In this document: in pieces, positions 8,227 to 18,452 of the stretch
Layout of the letters: every line of letters begins with the position of its first letter
Position numbering within the stretch: position 1 is the stretch's first letter
Assembly (NCBI GenBank): GCA_944349595.1
Contig: CALVNF010000001.1
Location: 124,001 to 188,000 of the forward strand
Source: an uncultured Bacilli bacterium
Lineage (GTDB): Bacteria; Bacillota_I; Bacilli_A; RFN20; CAG-826
DNA length: 64,000 nucleotides
Direction: 5' to 3'
Notes under the pieces: generated by a model
Told to the model about the DNA's origin: nothing
The model's input: the letters and a program-made list of their open reading frames with translations, nothing else
Databases searched by the model: none
Translations under genes and position numbers: made by a program

Positions 8227-9729
8227 ATGAAAAATAGATTTTTAATTGGAATTTTATTATTAAGTTTATTATCATCTTGTGGTCCAACTGATAATTTAAC
8301 TTCAAACACAACAACAACTACAAATCCTACAACAACAAACACAACTACAACAACTATGACTACTACAAGCGTTGAAAATAAATATAAATTAGAAGTTATT
8401 GATGAATTTGATCAAATACAAGATAAAGATGAATTAATGGGATTTTATGAAGAAGGAACTATAATTACCGTTAAAAGGCTTAGATATACTTCATATATTG
8501 AATTACTTTTTAATGGTGTTGTTTTAGAAGTGGATGATTATATTGGAGAATATTGTTATTATTACATTACAATGCCAAATTTTGATTCTAAAATTGAAAT
8601 AACTAAAGATGGTTATGTTTCAAAAGATTGTTATGAAGGCAAACATAATATTGTTGAGAAATTATATTTTGAAAACGATGGAGACGTTCCATATTATAAA
8701 TTAATATGTTCAAATTGTGATGATGAATTAATTGAATATGTTTATGACTTTAGAATATATTTAAGAAATGATAATCAATACACATCAAATATATATTTTA
8801 AAAATATTGTTGAAAATGAAAATGTTTTAGAATTAGATCAATATGAAACATATCAATTAAATATTAATTTTTCAAAAAAAGAATACAATACAACTATAAG
8901 CGATGATATAGAAATAGAATATGACAAAAATAATTTAATATTTTTACATCAAGAAAATAATAACAACACATGTACAGTAAAATATAAAATAATTTGTTTA
9001 AATGAAACTAATAATTCCTTTGTAAATATTAAATACAATAATAAAACATACAAACTTAACTTAAATATAAAAGAATTTGATTTAACTAAATTAAATAATG
9101 TTCAAGATATTAATGAATTAAGTAATGTTAATGAATTTAAAGAAATATTAGATTCAATCAAATATTTTAACTATGTAGATATGAATTATAATGGATTCAA
9201 ATCAAATACTTTAAACCAACAAAATCAATATAAAAAATGTAAATATGAATTTACTAAATATATGGAATATGTATTTGAACCAGAAAAAGATTATAAACAA
9301 TTAATTGATTCTTGTTATGTTCCATATGTATTTGATTTAATTAATGAAAATAAAAAAGCTGATAGATATATGGAAATTTTTGTTCATTATAATGATAAAA
9401 CAAATGGTTTTCCAGATGCAGTAAAAATGGCTAGTTTTAAAATGTATTATAAAGTTCACGAAGATCAAGAACTTATTAATCCAATAAAAGAAATTACATA
9501 TCAAGCAATTCCATTAACTTATGAAAAAGATAGTGAATATTTAAAATCAATGGTAACTTCAAATCTAAATAGTAAAGAAGCTTTAATTTTTAATAATTTA
9601 AATTCAATGTTATTGACATATAATACAAAAGATGATGATATTGAAACAAAAGTCTTTTCAATAGATAACATTAATTTTGCACTATTTAAAGATGAAACAT
9701 ATTTATACGAATTAAAAGTAGTTTATTAA
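8227..9729 (+). CDS. Thr-rich-linker lipoprotein, unknown function
   Basis: 500 residues. Signal peptide 'MKNRFLIGILLLSLLSSC' with a lipobox ending at Cys18, then a Thr/Asn-rich spacer to about residue 50 that would hold the domain away from the membrane. Around residues 155-165 there is 'LICSNCDDE', a lone CxxC. The body is acidic, Asn/Tyr-rich and beta-like with no recognised domain. RBS GGAG precedes the ATG. Surface-anchored by lipid; no catalytic motif seen. It is one of about a dozen lipoproteins of this style in the window. Confidence 0.7.
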   Translation: MKNRFLIGILLLSLLSSCGPTDNLTSNTTTTTNPTTTNTTTTTMTTTSVENKYKLEVIDEFDQIQDKDELMGFYEEGTIITVKRLRYTSYIELLFNGVVLEVDDYIGEYCYYYITMPNFDSKIEITKDGYVSKDCYEGKHNIVEKLYFENDGDVPYYKLICSNCDDELIEYVYDFRIYLRNDNQYTSNIYFKNIVENENVLELDQYETYQLNINFSKKEYNTTISDDIEIEYDKNNLIFLHQENNNNTCTVKYKIICLNETNNSFVNIKYNNKTYKLNLNIKEFDLTKLNNVQDINELSNVNEFKEILDSIKYFNYVDMNYNGFKSNTLNQQNQYKKCKYEFTKYMEYVFEPEKDYKQLIDSCYVPYVFDLINENKKADRYMEIFVHYNDKTNGFPDAVKMASFKMYYKVHEDQELINPIKEITYQAIPLTYEKDSEYLKSMVTSNLNSKEALIFNNLNSMLLTYNTKDDDIETKVFSIDNINFALFKDETYLYELKVVY

Positions 9730-9840
9730 AAAATATAGAGGTTTTGCGGTGTTTTTTAAATATTAGTATAAATTTAGTAAATAATTAGTTTTTATTTTGT
9801 AATTAATTGTTTAATTTTTAGTATATTTTTTTATAAATTA

Positions 9841-9869
9841 TTGTAATTTATAAAAAATATTTTTATTAT
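9841..9869 (+). promoter_or_regulatory. Promoter of the ABC/amylase operon, candidate leaderless
   Basis: TTGTAA (9841-9846), 17-bp spacer, TATTAT (9864-9869), then only 6 nt to the ATG at 9876. There is no Shine-Dalgarno sequence, so the transcript would begin at or next to the start codon. Confidence 0.6.
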
Positions 9870-9875
9870 TTTTAT

Positions 9876-10802
9876 ATGACCAATAACAAAATTATAGAAA
9901 TTAAAAACGCTGTAAAAGATTATGGACAACAAAGAGGTATTTTTGGTGTTTCTTTTGATGTATATAAAGGCGAATGTTTTGGATTTTTAGGGCCAAATGG
10001 TGCTGGAAAATCTACAACAATTCGTTTATTAATGGGGTTTTCTAAACCAGACTCTGGTGAACTTTTAATTAATGGTCAAGAAGTTATGAAAAATAGAGAC
10101 AAGATAATGGAAAATGTATCTTATCTACCTGGAGAAATTGCACTTCCTAATTTACTAACTGGTAAAGATTTTTTAAATATTCAAAAAAATCTAAAAAATG
10201 TTATTAATGATAAATTTTTAAATTATTTAATTGATTTATTTGAATTAGATACAAGTTTAATATGCAAAGAAATGTCTCTTGGAATGAAAAGAAAACTAGC
10301 AATTGTTAGCTGTTTTATGTCTGATCCAGATATTATTATCATGGATGAACCGTCAAGCGGACTTGATCCTGAAATGCAAGATGTATTTGTAAAATTAATT
10401 AAAGAAGAGAAAAAAAGAGGCAAAACAATTTTGATGTCTAGTCATATCTTTTCTGAAATTGATTCAAGTGCTGATAGAATTGGTGTTATTAAAGATGGGA
10501 AAATTGTTAGTATTTTCAAAGCAAGCGATTTAAAACATAATCAATTAAAAACATATTATGTTAATTTTTATGATTATAATGAATATCAAGATTTTAAAAA
10601 TTTTAAAGATGATGCTATAAAAATAATAAATTTTGATGATAAAAATAAACAAATTGTTTTACATATCTATGATAAAGATATAAATAAACTAACAAAAATA
10701 TTAGAAAACTATAAAATTTCAGATTTTATCGAATCAAAAGAAACTTTAGAAGAATATTTTATGAAATTTTACAAAAATGATAAGAAATATCAAGGATTAT
10801 AA
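9876..10802 (+). CDS. ABC transporter ATP-binding protein (ABC-2 exporter type)
   Basis: 308 residues. Walker A 'GPNGAGKS' (39-46), signature 'MSLGMKRKLAI' (133-143; the usual SGG is replaced by SLGM, common in this exporter class), Walker B 'IIIMDEPSSGLD' with D157/E158, and an H-loop at 'SSHIFSEID'. A C-terminal extension of about 80 residues follows the ATPase core. First gene of a unit with a second ATPase, a large permease and an amylase lipoprotein. It hydrolyses ATP to drive the partner permease; the substrate is unknown. No ribosome-binding site: the promoter abuts the start codon. Confidence 0.87.
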   Translation: MTNNKIIEIKNAVKDYGQQRGIFGVSFDVYKGECFGFLGPNGAGKSTTIRLLMGFSKPDSGELLINGQEVMKNRDKIMENVSYLPGEIALPNLLTGKDFLNIQKNLKNVINDKFLNYLIDLFELDTSLICKEMSLGMKRKLAIVSCFMSDPDIIIMDEPSSGLDPEMQDVFVKLIKEEKKRGKTILMSSHIFSEIDSSADRIGVIKDGKIVSIFKASDLKHNQLKTYYVNFYDYNEYQDFKNFKDDAIKIINFDDKNKQIVLHIYDKDINKLTKILENYKISDFIESKETLEEYFMKFYKNDKKYQGL

Positions 10803-10803
10803 G

Positions 10804-11712
10804 ATGAACGAAAATAAAATTAAACCATGTGTAATAAAAATAAATAATATAACAAAGGATTATAAAAATAATCGTGGTAATTTTAATATTTCTTTAAATA
10901 TTTATGAACATGAAGTTGTTGGTTTAGTTGGGGAAAATGGTGCTGGAAAAACAACGCTTTTAAGACAAATAATGGGATTTATAAAATCTGATTCTGGAAA
11001 TATTGAAATAATGGGATTAGATGCCTATAAAAACGCAGCAGAACTTAAAACTTATTTAAGCTATGTTCCAGGAGAAATTAATTATCCTGAAATTAGCACT
11101 GGAATAGAATTTTTACATAACCAAGCAAAATTAAGAGATATTAAAGATTTTAAAGTTGCAGATGATTTAATAAATAAACTTCAACTTGATATTAGAGCTT
11201 ATCCAAAAAGAATGTCAAAAGGAATGAAACAAAAAATGGCGATTGTTACTGCTCTCATGGCAAATACGCCAATTATTTTAATGGATGAGCCAACAACTGG
11301 ACTTGATCCTTTAATGAGGATTGAATTTTTAAATATTATTTTAGATGAAAAAAAGAAAGGCAAAACTATTTTAATTTCCTCAAATTCTGTTGAAGAATTA
11401 GAAAGAGTTTGTGATAGAGTTGTCTTAATTACAAAAGGAAAAATTGTAAGTGTTGCAAATATTTCAAAAATTAAAAATAGAAAATTTAGAGATTATAAAA
11501 TTGAATTTTTAAATAAAGATGATTATTTAAACTTTAAAAAATTAAATTATCAAATAATTAGAGACCAAGAAATTTATAATCAATTAACTTTAAGAATTGA
11601 AAAAGAAAAACTTGAACAATTATTTAAAGATTTATCAAGTTATGAATTAAAGTTTATTAGCGAAGTTAAATACGACTTAAATAAATACTTTAAAGAAGAA
11701 AGGAGTTTGTAA
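10804..11712 (+). CDS. Second ABC transporter ATP-binding protein
   Basis: 302 residues from the ATG at 10804, one base after the upstream stop and behind AAGGATT; an upstream in-frame ATG at 10777 would overlap the previous gene. Walker A 'GENGAGKT', signature 'MSKGMKQKMAI', Walker B 'IILMDEPTTGLD', switch region 'ISSNSVEELERV' where the usual His is Asn. It is paralogous to the preceding gene, so the exporter probably uses a heterodimer of nucleotide-binding subunits. The missing H-loop His suggests this subunit's site may be weakly active. Confidence 0.85.
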   Translation: MNENKIKPCVIKINNITKDYKNNRGNFNISLNIYEHEVVGLVGENGAGKTTLLRQIMGFIKSDSGNIEIMGLDAYKNAAELKTYLSYVPGEINYPEISTGIEFLHNQAKLRDIKDFKVADDLINKLQLDIRAYPKRMSKGMKQKMAIVTALMANTPIILMDEPTTGLDPLMRIEFLNIILDEKKKGKTILISSNSVEELERVCDRVVLITKGKIVSVANISKIKNRKFRDYKIEFLNKDDYLNFKKLNYQIIRDQEIYNQLTLRIEKEKLEQLFKDLSSYELKFISEVKYDLNKYFKEERSL

Positions 11713-11714
11713 AA

Positions 11715-14054
11715 ATGAAAGATGTTAATTTAAAAGAATTAAATCTTGATAAAGAAAAAACAACTGAATTTAAAAAAAGAAAAATATTTTCATGGGCATT
11801 ATTTAAAGAAGCAATAAAAAGCAACTGGATTGGGCAAGTTGTTGTCTCTGTTGCAAACGCTTTAGTTATTATTGTAGTTGTTATGATTTTATCAACACTA
11901 AATTTAAATAGTACTAAAACAGCTGTTCAAAATATGATGTCAAACTCCAATATGGAGCAAACTCTAAAACAAGGAGCAATTGGTTATTATTCTTCTTTTA
12001 ATATGTCTAGTAACATATATATTCAATTAAAAGACGGACAAGACGCAATTGTTAGTAATGTTTCACTAATTTATGATCAAATTTCAAATACACAACTAAC
12101 AAGTATGTTGCCTTTATTAAATTCAACATATGACACAAATTATAATCAAACAAATAATCATGAAAATGCAAAACAAAATACAATAAACTTAATAAAATTA
12201 TTATTACAAACTCAATTAAGCGAAGAAGAATTAAATTCATTATCAGAAGTAATTAATATTTATTTAGATAATTATTCTCAAAATAAAGAAATTGATAATA
12301 TAGAAAATCTTACCTTATCAATTTCTAAATATTTTGTAATTATGTCTCAAAATTTGGGTTATGAAATTGATAATGAAGAGTATGTTACAAACTTAATTTA
12401 TGAAAACTTAACTAAATTTTTAAATGCATTAGAAAACACTGGTAGTGATGAAATCGATAATTTAAAAACAGATTATGCTTATAATTTAAGTTTTGATTTA
12501 ATTAATAATTTTGTTGGACAAGATTATAAAGATTATGTAAGTTTAATTACCTCAAATATGAAACAAGCATATGATGAAAATAAAAATGATTATATAAATA
12601 ATACAAATAATTATAAAAGCAATGCAATAAAAGATGGTGTAGTTGAGATGATTTCAACATTTTTAGATTCTTTTATGTATTATAATTATCTACCATCATA
12701 TACTGTCAACATAATTACAAACGATTTGGGCTACCCAATATATTATAAAAATGCTGAAGGACAATACGATTTAAACGGTAATCCAATAAAAGAAGAAGTA
12801 CAAATTAACGAATATAATCCAGATTTATTTATATATCTTGCCGATGGTATGGGCACAAGTTCTAATTTATTAGAAAAAATGCATAAAGAAATAATTACTG
12901 GAGTTTCATATACCAAAGAAGAAATAAATAAAGCTAAAGAAGATTGCAAAGATGAAAAAGATTTAATGATGAAAGAATTAAATACTTTTTTAGATTTATT
13001 TATTAATGTTGATGAAAATAATCAAAATCAATTTTTTGATGGAAATAAAATAATAGAATCTGAAATTATTTCATATTCAATAAATAAAATTGAAGCTACC
13101 GCTAAAAAACAAGTATTAGAAGAATACAATAAGCAAAACAATACAACACTAACTGATATAAACCAAATAACAGCTGAAAATTATGTCATGTCTGGAAAAG
13201 AAATGATGATAATGGTTAAAAATTATGTAACAAGCGGTATTTATTCTTTTATTTCTTTAAATAATGATTATCAACTTCAAGGTTATAGTATGCAAGACTC
13301 AATGCTTGCTGCGATGACTCAAGCTAGTAATACATTAATTTCAAGTTTACCAAGTGATGTTGATACAACACTTACAGAAATTGCAAACTTGAATACCTAT
13401 GGATTAATTATGGGAGTTGTTGTCTTTGGAATGGCCGCTTTATTATTACCACTTGTTTACACAATTATCTTAGCTAATGGATTAGTTAGTGATAAAGTTG
13501 AAACTGGATCTCTTGCATTTATATTATCAACCCCAACAAGAAGAAGTACTTTTGTAATAACTCAAGCAATTTACCTATTATTTAGTATATTTACAATGGG
13601 AGTAATAATGTATTTAGGAGGATTAGCTGCTAGAGGAATTGGAATTGCAATTGGAGGAACTGATTTAATTTCAAGTTTAAGTATTCTTGATTTAACACTA
13701 TATTCTTTAGGTTCAATTGGAGTCATGTTTGCAATATCTGGAATTTGTTTCTTATCAAGTTGTATATTTAATAAAACTAAATTTGCAATTGGATGTGGTG
13801 GAGGAATTAATATTTTCTTTTATATATGTTCAATTTTAGGGTTATTTGGAAGCCCTGCTCTACCTTCAACTATTCGAATTGATGCAATGAATGTATTTAA
13901 CTATATAACAATATTATCTTTAAATGATGGACTCGCTGTAATGAATGCTAATTATTCATCATTCTTTATTAAGTTTGTGTTTTTAATAATAATTACAATT
14001 GTTTGTTATATTAGTGGAGTGTACGTATTTTCTAAAAAAGATTTACCTCTATAA
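11715..14054 (+). CDS. ABC-2 type permease with a very large extracytoplasmic loop
   Basis: 779 residues. One membrane helix at about 39-61, then some 490 residues of hydrophilic, Asn-rich sequence outside, then five to six helices from about residue 560 to the end ('LIMGVVVFGMAALLLPLVYTIILA', 'IFTMGVIMYLGG', and others). The motif 'VETGSLAFILSTPTRR' between helices is the usual ABC-2 coupling-helix segment. RBS AAAGGAG. The gene follows the two ATPases by 2 bp and forms the membrane channel of the exporter. The outsized loop may bind substrate or a wall component. Cargo unknown. Confidence 0.83.
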   Translation: MKDVNLKELNLDKEKTTEFKKRKIFSWALFKEAIKSNWIGQVVVSVANALVIIVVVMILSTLNLNSTKTAVQNMMSNSNMEQTLKQGAIGYYSSFNMSSNIYIQLKDGQDAIVSNVSLIYDQISNTQLTSMLPLLNSTYDTNYNQTNNHENAKQNTINLIKLLLQTQLSEEELNSLSEVINIYLDNYSQNKEIDNIENLTLSISKYFVIMSQNLGYEIDNEEYVTNLIYENLTKFLNALENTGSDEIDNLKTDYAYNLSFDLINNFVGQDYKDYVSLITSNMKQAYDENKNDYINNTNNYKSNAIKDGVVEMISTFLDSFMYYNYLPSYTVNIITNDLGYPIYYKNAEGQYDLNGNPIKEEVQINEYNPDLFIYLADGMGTSSNLLEKMHKEIITGVSYTKEEINKAKEDCKDEKDLMMKELNTFLDLFINVDENNQNQFFDGNKIIESEIISYSINKIEATAKKQVLEEYNKQNNTTLTDINQITAENYVMSGKEMMIMVKNYVTSGIYSFISLNNDYQLQGYSMQDSMLAAMTQASNTLISSLPSDVDTTLTEIANLNTYGLIMGVVVFGMAALLLPLVYTIILANGLVSDKVETGSLAFILSTPTRRSTFVITQAIYLLFSIFTMGVIMYLGGLAARGIGIAIGGTDLISSLSILDLTLYSLGSIGVMFAISGICFLSSCIFNKTKFAIGCGGGINIFFYICSILGLFGSPALPSTIRIDAMNVFNYITILSLNDGLAVMNANYSSFFIKFVFLIIITIVCYISGVYVFSKKDLPL

Positions 14055-14083
14055 TAACAAGATAAATATAGATAAAAATTAAA

Positions 14084-16141
14084 ATGAAAAAAATAATTTA
14101 TTTAATCGTATTTTTAACCTTAATTTTATCTTCTTGTGGAGAGTTTACTACAAGCAATTCTTTTAGTAATTCTAATTCAAATACAAGTACACAAAACACA
14201 ACTAATACTACGACAACTAACTCAAATTTAACTACAACAACTACATCAAGTGGCGAATTAAATGATTATAATTTAGCAAATAATATTCAAGATGGAGTAA
14301 TACTTCATTGTTTTAATTGGAATTTAAATAATATAAAAAATAACATAAAAAACATTGCAGAAGCAGGGTTTTCTGCAATTCAAACATCTCCAATGCAACA
14401 ACAAAAAGATTATTCTAAAAATAATAATTGGAAAAATGAATGGTGGAAATTATATCAACCATTATCTTTTTCAATTGCAAAAGATAATAACTCGCTAGGA
14501 AATAAAACTGACTTAATTGAATTATGTAAAGAAGCTGATAAATATGGAATTAAGGTCATTGTAGATGTAGTTTCGAATCATTTAGCAGGTGGCGGGAGTG
14601 AATCTTTAAATAGTGATGTTTTAAAATATGAACCAGAAATTTATAATCAAAATCTAATTCATAAAGGAGTTGGAGGAGTTGATGACTCTAGTGTTTATAA
14701 AGTTACAAAAGGTTATTTAGGTGGATATCCAGATTTACAAACAGAATCTAGTGTCGTTCAAAATAGAGTAATTTCATTATTAAAAGAATATGTTGATTGT
14801 GGAGTTGATGGATTTAGATTTGATGCTGCAAAACATATTGAAACTATGGATGATGGAATATATTCAAGTAATTTTTGGAGTAATGTTTTAACTTCAACTT
14901 CAAATTATGCAAAAGACACATATAATATAGATAATATTTATTATTATGGAGAAATTTTAAATACACCAGGAGTTAATAGAAGTTATGAAAGTTATACTTC
15001 TTTTATGTCAGTTACAGATAATAAGTTTGGAAATAATATTAGAGAAGCAGTAGTTAATAAAAATTTAACTAATGCTAGTAATAATAAAATAAATGCTGGA
15101 AGTGATAAATCAAAAGTAGTTTTATGGGCTGAGTCTCATGATACATATTCAAATGATTCTCAAGAATCAACAAATGTTTCAATTAAAGATATTAATAAAA
15201 CATATGCAATTGTTGCATCAAAATCTGATGCAACAAGTCTATATTTTGCAAGACCTAATAATTCAACAATTATGGGAGAAATTGGAGAAAAATCATACTT
15301 AAAAAAAGAAGTTATTGAAATAAATAAATTTCATAGTAATTTTATTGGAAGTTTTGAAGAAGTTTACACATCAAATAATTCAGTAATTACAAAAAGAAGC
15401 AATGAAAATAATAATTTAGGTTATTCTATTGTAAATTTAAGTGATGAATTAAGTGCAAATAATATAGAATTAACCGGTTTAAAAGATGGAACATATAAAG
15501 ATCAAGTCTCGGGAAATTCTATAACTATTAATAATTCAAAAATAACTAATGGTTTATTTGACGAATCTGGAATTATGGTAATTTATGAAAATGAAACTTC
15601 AAAACCAAGTGATGAAATAACTATAATTAATTCAAACAGCGATAATTATTTAACACCATCTTCAAAAATAAATATAAGTGTTAATAATGCAACTTCTATG
15701 ACTTATAGTATTAATAATTCAAATAAAATATCATTTAATAATTCAATAAATTTATCATTTTATGAAGATAAATATAATGATAATGAAGAAATAAATATTG
15801 TAGTTGAAGCAAAAAATAAAAATAAATCTATTAAAGAAACTTATACTTATAAATTCTTTAATGCTGACCAAAATAATATATACTTTTTAGATTTAGAAAA
15901 TAATTATCATTTAGCAAATGAAAATAGTGCCTTTTGGATTTGGCAAGAAGGAAGTAGTGGTTATTGGTTCACTGATTTTATTAAACAAGACTATTTTATA
16001 AAAGCACAAATCCCAAATAGTATATATGGAATTGTGTATGTGCAATTTAATAGTGCTAATTTTGAATGGAGTAATAAGACTTGGCAAACGAGTGATATTA
16101 TAAACAATTCAATAATTTATGAATTAAAAAACTATATCTAA
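14084..16141 (+). CDS. Cell-surface alpha-amylase lipoprotein (GH13)
   Basis: 685 residues. Lipobox 'LILSSC' with Cys18, then a Ser/Thr/Asn linker to about 58. The GH13 barrel shows region I 'DVVSNH' (161-166), region II 'GFRFDAAKH' with nucleophile D247, region III 'YYGEIL' with acid/base E290, and region IV 'ESHDTY' with H352-D353. All catalytic residues are present, so it should hydrolyse alpha-1,4-glucans at the cell surface. After the barrel come beta-type segments and a C-terminal module ('YFLDLENNYHLA...FWIWQEG...WFTD') resembling a starch-binding domain. It follows the ABC permease by 29 bp with no terminator, so it is probably co-transcribed. Confidence 0.9.
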   Translation: MKKIIYLIVFLTLILSSCGEFTTSNSFSNSNSNTSTQNTTNTTTTNSNLTTTTTSSGELNDYNLANNIQDGVILHCFNWNLNNIKNNIKNIAEAGFSAIQTSPMQQQKDYSKNNNWKNEWWKLYQPLSFSIAKDNNSLGNKTDLIELCKEADKYGIKVIVDVVSNHLAGGGSESLNSDVLKYEPEIYNQNLIHKGVGGVDDSSVYKVTKGYLGGYPDLQTESSVVQNRVISLLKEYVDCGVDGFRFDAAKHIETMDDGIYSSNFWSNVLTSTSNYAKDTYNIDNIYYYGEILNTPGVNRSYESYTSFMSVTDNKFGNNIREAVVNKNLTNASNNKINAGSDKSKVVLWAESHDTYSNDSQESTNVSIKDINKTYAIVASKSDATSLYFARPNNSTIMGEIGEKSYLKKEVIEINKFHSNFIGSFEEVYTSNNSVITKRSNENNNLGYSIVNLSDELSANNIELTGLKDGTYKDQVSGNSITINNSKITNGLFDESGIMVIYENETSKPSDEITIINSNSDNYLTPSSKINISVNNATSMTYSINNSNKISFNNSINLSFYEDKYNDNEEINIVVEAKNKNKSIKETYTYKFFNADQNNIYFLDLENNYHLANENSAFWIWQEGSSGYWFTDFIKQDYFIKAQIPNSIYGIVYVQFNSANFEWSNKTWQTSDIINNSIIYELKNYI

Positions 16142-16219
16142 AAAAATTAAATAACTGACACAAAATTAAAAATATAACCCACTTTTAACTAAAAAATAGT
16201 AAGTTTTTAAATTTTTTTA

Positions 16220-16247
16220 TTGATTAATTTATAAATAAGTTTAAAAT
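16220..16247 (+). promoter_or_regulatory. Promoter for the 16.3-kb lipoprotein
   Basis: TTGATT (16220-16225), 16-bp spacer, TAAAAT (16242-16247), followed by a strong Shine-Dalgarno AAGGAGG at about 16264 ahead of the ATG at 16283. Confidence 0.5.
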
Positions 16248-16282
16248 CAAAACATAAAAAATTAAGGAGGTTTGTTAAGTAA

Positions 16283-18364
16283 ATGAAAAAAAACTTAATG
16301 ATGGTCTCACTAGCTTGCCTCTTAGGTCTTGGTTTAGCAAGCTGCTCACCAACCGATGCAAGTTCTAGTAAAGATACTACCACTGATACAACTCCAAGTG
16401 TTGTAGAAGTAGATAAAACTTATAGCATAACAACTAATGCTCAAGCTGGAAGTACTATTGTAGTTGAAGAATATGAAGGCGAATCTGTTAGCAAAGTTCT
16501 TGCTGGAAGCACAGTTGTATTTAGAGTTGAGTTAAACGCTGATGTTAACTTATTAAGTGTAAAAGTTGATGGGAAAGAAGTCGTTTCTTCTCAAGGCAAA
16601 TTTACATTTGTAATGCCAAATCATAATGTTACAATTGAAACTCAAGTTAAAGATTTAACTGATGAAGTTATTTTAAATGTTTCTGATGTCGTTGAAGATA
16701 CTGTCCAAACATCTGTTGACGGTCTTTTAACATATTTACAAGAACTTGGAAAAGATGAACAAATTAAATTCTTTGGTCATGGTTCAATGGTTGAAACAAG
16801 TAAAGATTCTTATGGAAATCTTATAAATGTCGAAACCACATATAAAACAAATGGCACAAAATCTCAAGTTTTAGAAATTGAAACTCAATTTACTAAATCA
16901 ACTGTAATAACTTCAACAACAGTTACTGAAAATGAATTATTAGAAAACGGCCGATTCTTTAGTGGAACTAAAGATTTATCAGGTGGTTCTGTTAGAAATT
17001 CTGGAATTATTTATGATGTAGTAAAACCAGATGAAGAAGAAGGTACATATCATGGATTCCAAACTGTTAGTGAAGAAGAAGCTAGCATGAAAGTAAATGC
17101 TCCATTAGATTTAATAGGATTAATTACTGATACTTATTTTGCAAGTTATGGAGATTTTGATTCGGATTCAACACTTACTTCATCAATTTCTGAAGATAAA
17201 AAATCAGTAACTTATATTGCTACAAGTTATGAAGAACCATATTTTACAGATTCTGATGCAGAAAAATTTGATTTAGTTATCACAATTGATGGAGATAACT
17301 TTATTTCTGGAGTTAAATACATTAATTCAAAATATACTTATGATCAAACAAATGATGGCGCTGAATTAAAAGATGATGCAGTAGCATATGAAGTCAATAC
17401 AACAGAATACACAGCTGTTAGAGATTATAAGAGAGATTTTGAAGAATTATTAGATGTTAATGATTTTGTTGCTCATGATTATGATGTAAAAGTCTTTACA
17501 AGAGATAATAGACAAAATAAATTTGTACAATTAGAAAATAATGGCGTATATAAGGCTGGTTATGTTGGATTTGAATTTACTGATGCAACTAAAACAAATA
17601 GCTTTATTATGACACCACAAATTACAACTGATGTAACTGAATTAATTAACGATAATAAACAAGTTATTGCTAGCGAAGATTTTACAGTTACATTTGATAA
17701 TGGTTTAGGTGATACAGTCGATGTAGCTTTACATGTTTTACCAGTTCAAGGTACAGCAATTGTATTTGAAACATCTGCAAGTAATATTTACTTAAATGAA
17801 TCAATTACAGTTACTCCAAAAGTTCAACCAGAATCTGCAACTCAAAATGTTAGCTTAGAATTTGTTGAAGATGAATCAACTGGTAAAGCTGAAGTTACTG
17901 ATAATGGTGATGGAACATTTGCTGTTAAAGGTACACAAATTGGTGAAGTTGTTTTACTTGCAACTTATAAAGATGATCCAACATTAACTGCAAAATTAAC
18001 ACTTAAAGTTTCTGAAAAACCAAGTTATGAAGATTTATTAAATAACTTATTAACAAAAACATTAGAAATTACAGTTAATAATTATGAAAAATTATATTTA
18101 ACATTTAAAGAAGGCGGAACTGGTGTAGCAGAAGACTTCTATCAAGGTAGTGTTTATGGATCGCCTGTTGAATTTAAATGGACATTAGATCAAAGTACAT
18201 TAGTATTTACAATTACAAATGCTGATGGAGGTGATTTAAATGTTGCCGGAACATACTGCTTTGGTTTAACAGTTGTTACAGCTGATGAATTGACTGCTCT
18301 TTCTGGAACATCATCTTCACCAAGAGAATGTCCTGCAGTCTTTATTGATAGAAGAGACGTATAA
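16283..18364 (+). CDS. Large lipoprotein with Ig-like (Big2-type) segment
   Basis: 693 residues. Signal peptide with lipobox 'LGLASC' (Cys21), then a Ser/Thr-rich spacer. Residues about 45-125 form a beta-rich repeat ('YSITTNAQAGSTIVVEEYEGE...GKFTFVMPNHNVTIETQV') like cell-surface modules that end in 'FTMPnhnVT'. Around 495-580 ('IVFETSASNIYLNESITVTPKVQPESATQNVSLEF...GTQIGEVVLLATYKDDPTLTAKLTLKV') there is a bacterial Ig-like Big2 pattern. No enzyme motif. Strong AAGGAGG RBS. Probably an adhesin or structural surface protein; ligand unknown. It heads a lipoprotein cluster continuing at 18453 and 20439. Confidence 0.75.
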   Translation: MKKNLMMVSLACLLGLGLASCSPTDASSSKDTTTDTTPSVVEVDKTYSITTNAQAGSTIVVEEYEGESVSKVLAGSTVVFRVELNADVNLLSVKVDGKEVVSSQGKFTFVMPNHNVTIETQVKDLTDEVILNVSDVVEDTVQTSVDGLLTYLQELGKDEQIKFFGHGSMVETSKDSYGNLINVETTYKTNGTKSQVLEIETQFTKSTVITSTTVTENELLENGRFFSGTKDLSGGSVRNSGIIYDVVKPDEEEGTYHGFQTVSEEEASMKVNAPLDLIGLITDTYFASYGDFDSDSTLTSSISEDKKSVTYIATSYEEPYFTDSDAEKFDLVITIDGDNFISGVKYINSKYTYDQTNDGAELKDDAVAYEVNTTEYTAVRDYKRDFEELLDVNDFVAHDYDVKVFTRDNRQNKFVQLENNGVYKAGYVGFEFTDATKTNSFIMTPQITTDVTELINDNKQVIASEDFTVTFDNGLGDTVDVALHVLPVQGTAIVFETSASNIYLNESITVTPKVQPESATQNVSLEFVEDESTGKAEVTDNGDGTFAVKGTQIGEVVLLATYKDDPTLTAKLTLKVSEKPSYEDLLNNLLTKTLEITVNNYEKLYLTFKEGGTGVAEDFYQGSVYGSPVEFKWTLDQSTLVFTITNADGGDLNVAGTYCFGLTVVTADELTALSGTSSSPRECPAVFIDRRDV

Positions 18365-18405
18365 ATAAATTATTTGTTATTTAATTAATAAATAATTAAA
18401 ATATT

Positions 18406-18436
18406 AGGGTAAAAGTTATCTTTTACCCTATTTTTT
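18406..18436 (+). terminator. Rho-independent terminator
   Basis: Ten-bp perfect stem AGGGTAAAAG/CTTTTACCCT with a TTAT loop, followed by ATTTTTTAT. It sits between two lipoprotein genes and may attenuate rather than fully end transcription, since the next gene's RBS follows at once. Confidence 0.87.
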
Positions 18437-18452
18437 ATATAAAGGAGGATTT

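Noticed and set aside
8212-9729. TGA read as tryptophan (mycoplasma code), fusing the 99-aa ORF to the lipoprotein
   Set aside because: The downstream part begins with a complete lipoprotein signal peptide and its own RBS, and TGA ends several unrelated genes (1309, 58656, 59833, 60248) at expected places.
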